Shown here piece after piece: positions 8,827 to 16,678 of a stretch of DNA of 64,000 nt. Position 1 is the stretch's first letter; every line of letters starts with the position of its first letter. The notes beneath the pieces were generated by a model. The model was not told where the DNA came from, ran no database searches, and saw nothing but the letters and a program-made list of their open reading frames with translations. The DNA is from Pseudaeromonas sp963677375. GTDB taxonomy: Bacteria > Pseudomonadota > Gammaproteobacteria > Enterobacterales > Aeromonadaceae. The DNA lies in contig CAXXIF010000003.1 of the NCBI GenBank assembly GCA_963677375.2, forward strand, positions 62,001-126,000. Direction: 5' to 3'. The position numbers and the translations under genes were made by a program.

Positions 8827-9516
8827 TATTGGTCACCCTTGTTAACCAACTGGCGATTCAGGATGGTCGAAAATTCATCCATAAAATTGATATAGGCATT
8901 TTCCAGTTTGCCTGCTTTGGTGCTGAAGCGGTTGAAGGCAACCACGGCAGGAATAGCTGCAAACAGGCCCATAGCCGTAGCGATCAAGGCTTCCCGCGAT
9001 CGGCGGTGCAACCATGGCCAAGCTGGCATTTTTCACAGCAGCCAGGGCAATAAAGGCATGCATGATCCCCCAAACCGTACCAAACAGACCGATATAGGGA
9101 CTGATGGAACCGACGGTTGCCAGAAGTGGAAGACTGGTCTCCAGATCATCCACTTCACGGGACAAAGAAACTCGCATGGCACGATAAGTACCATCCATTA
9201 CCATTTCCTGACTCCGGGGGCCGCCGTTATGCAAACGGGCAAATTCTTTGAAACCAGCGAAGAAAATCTGCTCCATTCCGGTCAGCTCATCACGCCGAGC
9301 CGAACACTCCTGGTAGAGACGATTCAAGTCGATGCCAGACCAGAAACGCTCTTCAAATTGTTCGGAACAATTTTTGGCCTCACGTAATAATCGAGTGCGT
9401 TGATAGATGACAGCCCAAGAAGCCACGGACATGGCCAACAGGATCAGCATGACGATCTGAACCAGCGGACTGGCCTCAAGGATCAGGTTAGTAAACGACA
9501 GTTGCGACGGTTGCAC
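8826..9516 (-). pseudogene. tolQ: TolQ, disrupted by a +1 frameshift
   Basis: TolQ is the three-helix ExbB-like stator subunit of the Tol motor. The first part reads normally from a GTG at 9516 (GGAG nine bases upstream) through MQPSQLS to GLFGTVWGIMHAFIALAAVKN and AMVAPPIA. It then leaves frame and would end after 213 residues. The correct continuation (EALIATAMGLFAAIPAVVAFNRFS to NKGDQ) lies in the next frame and ends exactly at the tolR start. Deleting one C from the CCC at 8993-8995 restores a full-length protein of about 229 residues. It is either a real mutation removing the third helix or a sequencing error. Confidence 0.88.
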
Positions 9517-9917
9517 GGGTAAAAACTCCCTTGATTACATCAGGAAATGCGGTTGGCTTCATACCATTCAGGTTGACACAGGCAATCGTCACCCTGGCAG
9601 TTACGATCAACCGGCCAGTTTCATCTTCAATTTGTTGAGTAAAAATCAGCGATGCTCGCTTGAGCTCGGATATCCGACTCGTCACCAGAAGTTGCTGATT
9701 GAAGCGAGCCGCTTGGCGAAAATCGATATCGAGGTGTCGAACAAACAAACGCTATGGATTGTTGCAACCAGACATCTTGTTCAACGCCCATGGCACGAAG
9801 CCATTCTGTACGCGCCCTTTCCAGAAATTTCAGATAGTTAGCATTATAAACAATGCCTCCAGCATCTGTGTCCTCGTAATAAACCCGGACCGGAAACTGA
9901 AATGATGCGGCCTGCAT
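9488..9917 (-). pseudogene. ybgC: Acyl-CoA thioesterase YbgC, disrupted by a +1 frameshift
   Basis: Hot-dog-fold thioesterase and first gene of the tol operon. The ATG at 9917 gives MQAASFQFPVRVYYEDTDAGG, which holds the catalytic-loop Asp of the family, and continues to QQSIAFV. The frame is then lost. The proper continuation (VRHLDIDFRQAARFNQQL) follows in the next frame. Removing one A from the plus-strand AAA at 9743-9745 joins the halves into about 142 residues. The repaired C-terminus overlaps the tolQ GTG by 29 bp. As with tolQ, error and mutation cannot be told apart here. Confidence 0.85.
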
Positions 9918-9950
9918 GAACAAGCGACTCCCAGCTTTAAAATTTGGCCT

Positions 9951-9995
9951 AGTGTACCCTAGCTGGATCAGGGAAAGAAGGTGATCACAGTCACT
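9951..9995 (-). promoter_or_regulatory. Possible tol operon promoter with CRP-like site
   Basis: On the minus strand a TACACT -10 (9951-9956) has no good -35, but the palindrome AGTGA-N6-TCACC (9980-9995) resembles a CRP site. It is centred about 43 bp before the expected transcription start, near the spacing used by class II activators. It lies 34 bp upstream of ybgC. Inference only. Confidence 0.3.
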
Positions 9996-10011
9996 TGTTT
10001 TGTCCGCAGCA

Positions 10012-10044
10012 CAAAAAGAAAAAGCCACCCGTAAAGGGTGGCTT
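10012..10044 (-). terminator. Terminator of the cyd operon
   Basis: A 9-bp stem (AAGCCACCC with GGGTGGCTT), loop TTTAC, is followed on the minus strand by TTTCTTTTT. It lies 18 bp past the cydX stop and upstream of the tol promoter region. Confidence 0.85.
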
Positions 10045-10061
10045 CGTCATACAAGAAAGAC

Positions 10062-10169
10062 TCAGTCGAGCTTGCGATCCAGGTTCTCGGAATGCTCTAA
10101 CCAAAGGGCATTGATGATGCCGAATGAGCAGGCCAGCAACAAACCTAGTATCCAGGTGAAATACCACAT
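10062..10169 (-). CDS. cydX: Cytochrome bd oxidase small subunit CydX
   Basis: A 35-residue single-span membrane peptide, MWYFTWILGLLLACSFGIIN and on to DRKLD, with the conserved W-Y-FxW-LG start of CydX/YbgT. It stabilises haem binding in the cytochrome bd complex. AGGAG lies a few bases upstream of the ATG, and the gene begins 12 bp after the cydB stop. It is too short for most gene finders. Confidence 0.95.
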   Translation of the reverse strand: MWYFTWILGLLLACSFGIINALWLEHSENLDRKLD

Positions 10170-10181
10170 ATGCAATTCTCC

Positions 10182-11321
10182 TCAGTAGACTGAATGCTTG
10201 TTAGCTTCGACAAATTGTTTGTTCACCCGACCGAACATCTTGACATACGTCCAGGTGGTGTAAGCCAAAATTGTGGGCACAAAAATCACGGCCGCCACCA
10301 ACATCACACTCAGGGTGTTCTGTGAGGAGGTGGCATCCCATATCGTCAGGCTATGTGCCGGATTCAAGCTGGAGGGCATGATGAACGGGAACATACTGAA
10401 ACCTGCAGTCAAGATGATACCGGTCATGGTCAGTGAGGAGCAGAGGAAGGTCAGTGCACTTCGACCGAACTTGGCAAACAGAGAAGCCAACAATGCCATG
10501 GCGACCCCGAGAATAGGAGCGCTAAGCATCCAGGGGTAAGTGGCATAGTTCTTCATCCAGGCACCGGCTTCAACCGCCACAGTTTTATGCAACGGGTTGG
10601 AAACACCATCAACCCCCATGAACTGGGTGATCACATAGCCGTTGATGCCGTGAGCAACCCAGTAGCCGGCGATTGCAAACAAAATTGCGGTCAACAAGCC
10701 ACTGATGGTGGCGGTGGTCCGGGCCCGAGCCTGCACATCCCCATCAGTCTTCATCATCAACCAGGCGGCGCCTTGGGTCAGAATCATACACAGACTGATA
10801 ACACCCGCTAACAACCCAAAGGGATTCAGCAAACCGAAGAAATTCCCTTCATAGCTAGAGCGCAGGAAAGTATCCAGACTGAAAGGAACACCCTGCAGCA
10901 GGTTACCGAAGGCAACACCAAACACTATGGGAGGAACAGCACCACCGATAAACAGGCACCAATCCCAGGTTGAACGCCACCGGGGGTCTTCAATTTTGGA
11001 GCGATAGTCAAAACCGACCGGCCGGAAGAACAACGCCATCAGGGTTAGCACCATGGCTACATAAAAACCGGAGAAGGCCGTCGCATAGACCGTCGGCCAA
11101 GCGGCAAAAATAGCGCCACCGGCAGTGATCAACCAAACCTGATTACCATCCCAGTGCGGCGCTATGGTGTTTATCATCACCCGACGTTCGGTGTCGCTCT
11201 TGCCCAGGATCGGCAGCAAGGCACCGACCCCCATATCAAAGCCATCGGTGATGGCAAAACCGATCAGCAGGACACCGACCAGTGCCCACCAGATCACGCG
11301 TAAAACTTCATAATCCAACAT
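10182..11321 (-). CDS. cydB: Cytochrome bd ubiquinol oxidase subunit II
   Basis: Integral membrane subunit of 379 residues, the same length as E. coli CydB, with about nine hydrophobic helices. The N-terminus MLDYEVLRVIWWALVGVLLIG and the GFDMGVGALLP motif are typical. Together with CydA it oxidises quinol and reduces oxygen to water with high affinity, for use at low oxygen. It starts 12 bp after cydA. Confidence 0.97.
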   Translation of the reverse strand: MLDYEVLRVIWWALVGVLLIGFAITDGFDMGVGALLPILGKSDTERRVMINTIAPHWDGNQVWLITAGGAIFAAWPTVYATAFSGFYVAMVLTLMALFFRPVGFDYRSKIEDPRWRSTWDWCLFIGGAVPPIVFGVAFGNLLQGVPFSLDTFLRSSYEGNFFGLLNPFGLLAGVISLCMILTQGAAWLMMKTDGDVQARARTTATISGLLTAILFAIAGYWVAHGINGYVITQFMGVDGVSNPLHKTVAVEAGAWMKNYATYPWMLSAPILGVAMALLASLFAKFGRSALTFLCSSLTMTGIILTAGFSMFPFIMPSSLNPAHSLTIWDATSSQNTLSVMLVAAVIFVPTILAYTTWTYVKMFGRVNKQFVEANKHSVY

Positions 11322-11333
11322 GCGCTAACTCCT

Positions 11334-12890
11334 TTAGGCTGAATGCGTTTCGAAGTGGTATTTGCCAGTCTTCAAACTGCTGGGCCCTTTACGAGCAAAT
11401 TTGAACATCAGGAACATCTCAACCACCAGCAAGGCGGTATAGAAAGCACAGATGCCAAGCAGTGAGAACCAGATATCTCCTTCCGTCAGAGTTGAGGTCG
11501 ACATGAAGGTTGGCAAAACTTCAGCTATGGTCCAAGGTTGACGGCCATATTCAGCGACAAACCAACCACACTCGATGGCGATCCAGGGTAACGGAATGCC
11601 CCACAACAGGGCTTTAAGCAACCACTTGCGCTGGCCAATCCGGTGACGAGCACTGTCGTAGAATGCCAGCCCGATCAGCAGCAGCATCAGAACACCGGCT
11701 CCCACCATGATACGGAACGAGAAGAAGACTGGAGCCACCTTGGGAATACTGTCCTGGGCGGCTTGAACAATCTGCGCATCGGTAGCATCAGTAATATTCT
11801 CGGTATAACGCTTGAGCAACAGACCAAAACCGAGATCTTTCTTGATAGCATCAAACTGCTTCACAGTTTCTTCGGACTTATCGCCCGCTTGCAGCTTGTT
11901 CAACAGCGCATAGGCTTGCATCCCGGTACGAATCCGCTGTTCATGATCGCTGACCAGATCCTTGAGTCCTGTCACCTGGGTATCCAGCGAACGGGTGGCA
12001 ATGATGCCCATCACATAGGGTATCTTGATGGCATAATCAGTCCGCATCTCGTCCTGATTCGGTAAACCAATTACGGTAAAAGCCGCAGGTGCCGCTTCGG
12101 TTTCCCACTCGGCTTCAATGGCTGCCAACTTGACCTTCTGCAAGTCGCCGATTTCATAGCCAGACTCATCGCCAAGAACCAGCACGGAGAGAATGGAGGC
12201 CATACCGAATGCGGCTGCAATAGCAAAGGAGCGTCGAGCGAATGGAATATCCCGCCCCTTCAGCAGGTAGTAGGACGAAATCCCCAGCACAAACATGGCG
12301 CCAGTGGTGTAACCGGCCGCGACGGTGTGAACAAATTTAACCTGGGCTACCGGGTTAAAAATCAATTCACCAAAGCTGACCATTTCCATCCGCATGGTTT
12401 CAAAATTGAATTCAGCCCCGGCAGGGAACTGCATCCAGCCGTTAGCCACCAGTATCCACAGCGCGGACAGGTTGGTACCGATCGCCATCAACCAGGTAGA
12501 ACCCAGATGCTGGGTCTTGCTCAACCGATCCCAACCAAAGAAAAACATACCGACGAAAGTTGATTCGAGGAAGAAGGCCATCAAGCCTTCAATCGCTAGC
12601 GGAGCACCAAAGATATCGCCGACATAGTGGGAATAGTAAGACCAGTTCGTACCGAACTGGAACTCCATAGTCAGACCCGTTGTCACACCCAACGCGAAGT
12701 TGATGGCAAACAACTTACCCCAGAACTTGGTCATATCCTTGTAGATGGGGTTATTGGTCATCACATAGACCGACTCCATGATCGCCAGGATGAACGTCAT
12801 CCCGATGGTCAGTGGTACGAATAAAAAGTGATAGAGCGCTGTCGCGGCAAACTGGATCCGCGACAGTTCGACCACAGTCTCATTGATCAT
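11334..12890 (-). CDS. cydA: Cytochrome bd ubiquinol oxidase subunit I
   Basis: The haem-binding subunit, 518 residues. The haem-ligand His lies near residue 21 (ALYHFLFVPLTIG). The long periplasmic Q-loop after about residue 250 carries the quinol site, and the GRQPWTIAEVLPT motif marks the C-terminal part. First gene of cydABX. It is preceded by a 612-bp intergenic region containing a predicted promoter on this strand and a predicted small RNA on the other. Confidence 0.97.
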   Translation of the reverse strand: MINETVVELSRIQFAATALYHFLFVPLTIGMTFILAIMESVYVMTNNPIYKDMTKFWGKLFAINFALGVTTGLTMEFQFGTNWSYYSHYVGDIFGAPLAIEGLMAFFLESTFVGMFFFGWDRLSKTQHLGSTWLMAIGTNLSALWILVANGWMQFPAGAEFNFETMRMEMVSFGELIFNPVAQVKFVHTVAAGYTTGAMFVLGISSYYLLKGRDIPFARRSFAIAAAFGMASILSVLVLGDESGYEIGDLQKVKLAAIEAEWETEAAPAAFTVIGLPNQDEMRTDYAIKIPYVMGIIATRSLDTQVTGLKDLVSDHEQRIRTGMQAYALLNKLQAGDKSEETVKQFDAIKKDLGFGLLLKRYTENITDATDAQIVQAAQDSIPKVAPVFFSFRIMVGAGVLMLLLIGLAFYDSARHRIGQRKWLLKALLWGIPLPWIAIECGWFVAEYGRQPWTIAEVLPTFMSTSTLTEGDIWFSLLGICAFYTALLVVEMFLMFKFARKGPSSLKTGKYHFETHSA

Positions 12891-13069
12891 GATAATTCCT
12901 CACCGATATCTATCCTTGGCCTTCACATTGCTGGAATGCCGCTCCTTGCACTGCTTGGGGCATACTGGAGGGACATTATTGTTCAGACAACACCCAACCA
13001 TTAACACAACCCGATCAAATGCAACAAAATTACAACATTTAGCCACTAAAGCTGTATTTATTAGGTAAC

Positions 13070-13099
13070 TTTATACCATTTGATAACCAAATAAGGCAA
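13070..13099 (-). promoter_or_regulatory. Predicted cydA promoter
   Basis: On the minus strand TTGCCT (13094-13099) and TATAAA (13070-13075) are 18 bp apart in an AT-rich stretch that also carries GTTA repeats like ArcA-binding DNA (GGTTATCAAATGG, AAAGTTACC). The leader would be about 170 nt. The choice of hexamers is by eye. Confidence 0.4.
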
Positions 13100-13266
13100 T
13101 AAAGACCACAAAATTCAAATGACTACCTGATGCTAAATAATAAACCATGCCAGTGAGTTAGCAGACGATTAACTCGCACAGAACCATAAACCAATCACAA
13201 TTTGCCGATAAAAACGGCAGCGAATTCAATTAATGTGAGCCGAATTAGTTTTTCTCATCACTGGGG

Positions 13267-13309
13267 ATGATTTTTATCATTTGTTAACGAATAAACCGCT
13301 CTCTAGAAT
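13267..13309 (+). promoter_or_regulatory. Sigma70 promoter with FNR-like palindrome
   Basis: TTGTTA (13281-13286) and TAGAAT (13304-13309) are exactly 17 bp apart. Upstream lies the palindrome ATGAT-TTTT-ATCAT (13267-13280), which matches the FNR consensus TTGAT-N4-ATCAA at four of five bases in each half. Its centre (13273.5) is about 42 bp before the expected start near 13316, the usual class II FNR activation position. No plus-strand gene follows except the predicted RNA. Confidence 0.55.
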
Positions 13310-13315
13310 GCCGGC

Positions 13316-13446
13316 ATCCCTTCAGCAAACACAAAACGCTCTAGACCCTGTCTATCACGTCATCTGTTGTTTTGCTGGATGGTTTGCTTACTCGTGAACT
13401 CACATCTTGAACTTTTATCTGCGGACCTGGTGTCCGCAGCTTTTTG
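13316..13446 (+). ncRNA. Candidate FNR-regulated small RNA
   Basis: The only plus-strand signals between two minus-strand genes are a good promoter and an intrinsic terminator, which frame a transcript of about 130 nt. The 5' part can fold: CAGCAAA (from 13323) pairs with TTTGCTG near 13370. The only ATG-started frame inside (13379, 33 codons, running past the terminator) has no ribosome binding site, so the RNA is probably non-coding. Its position next to cydABX and the FNR-like site suggest a role in the oxygen response. I see no sequence match to E. coli FnrS. The function is not known. Confidence 0.5.
13419..13446 (+). terminator. Intrinsic terminator of the candidate small RNA
   Basis: An 8-bp stem (CTGCGGAC with GTCCGCAG), loop CTGGT, is followed by CTTTTT on the plus strand. 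The minus strand has no U-tract after this hairpin, so it does not serve ruvB. Confidence 0.75.
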
Positions 13447-13502
13447 GGTTAGCGAGCAGAATGAGCAGAAAATCAGCTGAAACCTGCTCGGAGGGATGAG
13501 TC

Positions 13503-14513
13503 TTACGATTGCACTTGCGGCTGTAGACCAAAATGCTGATAGGCCCTTTGGGTGGCAATCCGGCCACGGGGAGTCCGCTGTAAAAAGCCTTGCTGGATCA
13601 AAAATGGCTCCAGAACATCTTCGATAGTGTCCTTTTCCTCGCCAATAGCCGCCGCCAAATTATCCAGACCCACAGGCCCCCCCATAAACTTGTCGATCAC
13701 CGCCAGCAACAACTTGCGATCCATATAATCGAAGCCCTCTTTATCGACATCCAGCATATCCAATGCTGACGCCGCCACCTCGGCACTGATATGACCATCG
13801 GCTCGAATTTCGGCGAAGTCACGAACCCGACGCAACAATCGGTTGGCAATCCGCGGTGTACCCCGGGCACGACAGGCAATCTCGTAGGCGCCAGCGGTCA
13901 CCATCGACAGGCCCAAAAAATGAGCGCTGCGCGCGACTATGTCAGCAAGATCGGCCACCTTGTAAAACTCCAACCGCTGTACGATACCGAATCGATCCCG
14001 CAGGGGGGAGGTCAAAGAGCCCGCCCGTGTGGTGGCACCAATCAAAGTGAAGGGTGGTATTTCCAGCTTGATGGAGCGAGCGGCCGGCCCTTCGCCAATC
14101 ATGATATCCAGCTGGTAATCCTCCATCGCCGGATAAAGCACCTCCTCCACCACAGGACTCAAGCGATGGATTTCATCGATGAACAACACGTCGTTCGGCT
14201 CAAGATTGGTCAGCAGGGCCGCCAAGTCGCCCGCTTTTTCCAACACTGGACCCGAAGTGGTCTTTATATTGACCCCCATCTCATTGGCCACAATGTTTGC
14301 TAACGTGGTCTTCCCCAACCCGGGGGGTCCAAAAATCAGCAGATGGTCGAGCGGTTCACCGCGCCGACGCGCTGCTTCGATGAAGATCTCCATCTGCGAA
14401 CGGACATGATCCTGCCCCTGATAATCGGCCAGTTGCTTGGGGCGAATGGCACGGTCAATCAGTTCGTCTTCACGCGTTTCGTTCGGGGCGATCAGGCGAT
14501 CGGCTTCAATCAT
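13503..14513 (-). CDS. ruvB: Holliday junction branch migration helicase RuvB
   Basis: AAA+ motor of 336 residues that drives branch migration with RuvA. Walker A is GPPGLGKTT near residue 65, Walker B is DEIHRLS, and the sensor region TRAGSLTSPLRDRFG is present. The C-terminal winged helix binds DNA (QRTPRGRIATQRAY). It starts 12 bp after ruvA in a ruvC-ruvA-ruvB order. Confidence 0.98.
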   Translation of the reverse strand: MIEADRLIAPNETREDELIDRAIRPKQLADYQGQDHVRSQMEIFIEAARRRGEPLDHLLIFGPPGLGKTTLANIVANEMGVNIKTTSGPVLEKAGDLAALLTNLEPNDVLFIDEIHRLSPVVEEVLYPAMEDYQLDIMIGEGPAARSIKLEIPPFTLIGATTRAGSLTSPLRDRFGIVQRLEFYKVADLADIVARSAHFLGLSMVTAGAYEIACRARGTPRIANRLLRRVRDFAEIRADGHISAEVAASALDMLDVDKEGFDYMDRKLLLAVIDKFMGGPVGLDNLAAAIGEEKDTIEDVLEPFLIQQGFLQRTPRGRIATQRAYQHFGLQPQVQS

Positions 14514-14525
14514 GACTCAAGATCC

Positions 14526-15158
14526 TCAGAGCATGGAGCGCAGGGCTTCGCGGATCACCGCTTCCACCTTCATCTCGGGTTTATAAATCTTGCTGACGAC
14601 CAGACTGGCCTGTTGTGGCTTATAGCCGAGGGCCAGTAACGCAGAGACGGCTTCATCTTCCACACAGGAAGGCGCGTCGTTCATGCTGGGTGCCGCGGTC
14701 AAGGCATCGGTAAACGGGGTAAACAAGGCCCCTTCACTCCAGCCTTTGAGTCGATCTTTCATCTCAACCACCAGACGTTCGGCGGTTTTTTTGCCCACAC
14801 CCGGTAGCTTGATGAGCAGGCCAATCTCTTCACGCTCAACGGCACTGACAAACTGGCTAGCCGACATCCCGGAGAGGATCGCCAATGCCAGCTTGGGGCC
14901 AACCCCATTGGCCTTGAGCAACTCGCGAAACAGGGCCCGAGTGCGTTTATTGATAAATCCATAGAGAAGTTGCGCATCCTCGCGCACCACAAAATGGGTA
15001 TGCAAAATGACTTCCTGACCGATGGCTGGTAGCTCATAGAAGCAGGTCATCGGCAGTTGTAATTCATACCCCACCCCGCCGACTTCCAGTAGGATCTCCG
15101 GGGGTTGTTTCTCAATCAGGGTGCCACGTAATCGACCTATCACCTGCACATACTCCAT
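14526..15158 (-). CDS. ruvA: Holliday junction branch migration protein RuvA
   Basis: Tetrameric junction-binding protein of 210 residues. An N-terminal OB fold (IGRLRGTLIEKQP) is followed by tandem helix-hairpin-helix motifs (LLKANGVGPKLALAIL, LIKLPGVGKKTAERLV) and a C-terminal three-helix domain that contacts RuvB (SALLALGYKPQQA). It follows ruvC by 75 bp. Confidence 0.98.
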   Translation of the reverse strand: MEYVQVIGRLRGTLIEKQPPEILLEVGGVGYELQLPMTCFYELPAIGQEVILHTHFVVREDAQLLYGFINKRTRALFRELLKANGVGPKLALAILSGMSASQFVSAVEREEIGLLIKLPGVGKKTAERLVVEMKDRLKGWSEGALFTPFTDALTAAPSMNDAPSCVEDEAVSALLALGYKPQQASLVVSKIYKPEMKVEAVIREALRSML

Positions 15159-15233
15159 CCACTTGCACTGGCGCTAGAATAATGAATAACTGGATAGGCA
15201 TCCAGCTTTTTACCTAAGAATGGTGATGGAACC

Positions 15234-15764
15234 TTATCTCAGGCGGCCACGAACCACCCCCTGAACCGTAGAGCCTCGTCCGGCCATACGGATCAAGCTC
15301 TGCATGGTGTGGGTATGGCACAGTGCCACCGCCAGGGCATCAGCCGCATCAGCTTGGGGATTCCCGGGCAACTTCAGCAACTGCCGCACCATATGCTGCA
15401 CCTGTTCCTTGTCGGCTGCCCCGGTTCCCACCACAGATTGCTTGACCTGACGCGCCGAGTATTCCGCCACCTCAAGACCAGAGTTGACCGCGGCGACGAT
15501 AGCAGCCCCCCGGGCTTGTCCCAGTTTCAACGCAGAATCCGGGTTCCGAGCCATAAACACCTGCTCGATGGCGAACAGATCGGGACGGAATTGCAGGATC
15601 ACTTCGCTGACTCCGTCGTAGATCTGCTTGAGCTTGGGTGCCAGAGTGTCACCACTGGTACGAATGCAACCCGAGCCCAGATACTCACAACGTCCAGCCA
15701 GCGAACGGATGATCCCGTAACCCGTGATCCGGGACCCTGGATCAATGCCCAATATGATACTCAT
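15234..15764 (-). CDS. ruvC: Crossover junction endonuclease RuvC
   Basis: Resolvase of 176 residues that cuts Holliday junctions. The RNase H-like acidic residues are seen in GIDPGSRITGYG (Asp near residue 7) and FAIEQVFMARN (Glu near residue 67), with the C-terminal acidic cluster in NPQADAADALAVALCH. It lies 80 bp after yebC on the same strand, with a hairpin in the gap. Confidence 0.98.
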   Translation of the reverse strand: MSIILGIDPGSRITGYGIIRSLAGRCEYLGSGCIRTSGDTLAPKLKQIYDGVSEVILQFRPDLFAIEQVFMARNPDSALKLGQARGAAIVAAVNSGLEVAEYSARQVKQSVVGTGAADKEQVQHMVRQLLKLPGNPQADAADALAVALCHTHTMQSLIRMAGRGSTVQGVVRGRLR

Positions 15765-15789
15765 AGTCCCTCCTCATGGATGGCAAATA

Positions 15790-15815
15790 ACAAGGGGAGC
15801 CACAGCTCCCCTTGT
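15790..15815 (-). terminator. Hairpin between yebC and ruvC
   Basis: A perfect 11-bp stem (ACAAGGGGAGC with GCTCCCCTTGT), loop TGTG, followed on the minus strand by TATTTGCC. The weak U-tract suggests partial termination between yebC and ruvC. Confidence 0.6.
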
Positions 15816-15844
15816 CGGTATCTGACTGCGAATGTCATCGCGGA

Positions 15845-16585
15845 TCAGAGGGTTGCCGCCACTTCATCGGAGATGGCGCCGTTGTGGTACACCTCTTGAA
15901 CGTCATCCAGATCTTCGAGCATGTCGATGAGACGCATGAACTTGGGTGCAGTTTCGGCATCCAGATCTGCCTCGGTCGAAGCAATCATGGTGACCGCAGC
16001 GTTGCTGGTTTTAAAACCCGCCGCTTCCAGCGCATCCAGCACGATACCGAAATCATTCGGCGTAGTATAAACCTCGATGCTGCCATCATCATTGCTGATC
16101 ACATCTTCGGCACCGGCTTCCAAAGCGGCATCCATCAGTACATCTTCGTTTACATTTTCGAAGGTGAGGACGCCTTTCTTGCTGAACAAATAAGAAACCG
16201 AACCATCGGTTCCCAGGTTGCCACCGCACTTGCTGAAGGCATGACGCACTTCAGAGACAGTCCGGTTCCGGTTATCCGTCATACATTCCACCATGACAGC
16301 GGAGCCCGCCGGACCATACCCTTCATAAACCAAGGTCTCCAACTCGGCACCGTCACCACCACCAGCACCGCGCTGGATGGCGCGATTGACGGTATCCCGG
16401 GTCATGTTGTTGGACAGCGCCGCGGCAACGGCAGCCCGCAGACGGGGGTTGGCAGCCGGATCGGCATCGCCTACACGGGCCGCTGTGGTGATTTCCCGGA
16501 TCAATTTGGTGAAGATCTTGCCCCGCTTGGCATCTTGCGCTGCTTTGCGGTGTTTAATGTTGGCCCATTTGCTATGACCTGCCAT
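15845..16585 (-). CDS. yebC: YebC/PmpR family protein
   Basis: TACO1-like protein of 246 residues, the same length as E. coli YebC, with the typical start MAGHSKWANIKHRKAAQDAK and the end HNGAISDEVAATL. The family acts on ribosomes stalled at proline-rich stretches and has also been described as a DNA-binding regulator. The aspS-yebC-ruvC order is widely conserved. Confidence 0.95.
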   Translation of the reverse strand: MAGHSKWANIKHRKAAQDAKRGKIFTKLIREITTAARVGDADPAANPRLRAAVAAALSNNMTRDTVNRAIQRGAGGGDGAELETLVYEGYGPAGSAVMVECMTDNRNRTVSEVRHAFSKCGGNLGTDGSVSYLFSKKGVLTFENVNEDVLMDAALEAGAEDVISNDDGSIEVYTTPNDFGIVLDALEAAGFKTSNAAVTMIASTEADLDAETAPKFMRLIDMLEDLDDVQEVYHNGAISDEVAATL

Positions 16586-16678
16586 AGAAAACTCTCCGTT
16601 AACACAGTTTGTATGGCGTGACGACTGGCAGCCATCACGCTGAAATCAGGAAGTCGGGCTCATCGCCGAGCCCGTTTT

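Noticed and set aside
13379..13480. 33-codon frame within the candidate small RNA
   Set aside because: No ribosome binding site, and the frame runs through the terminator.
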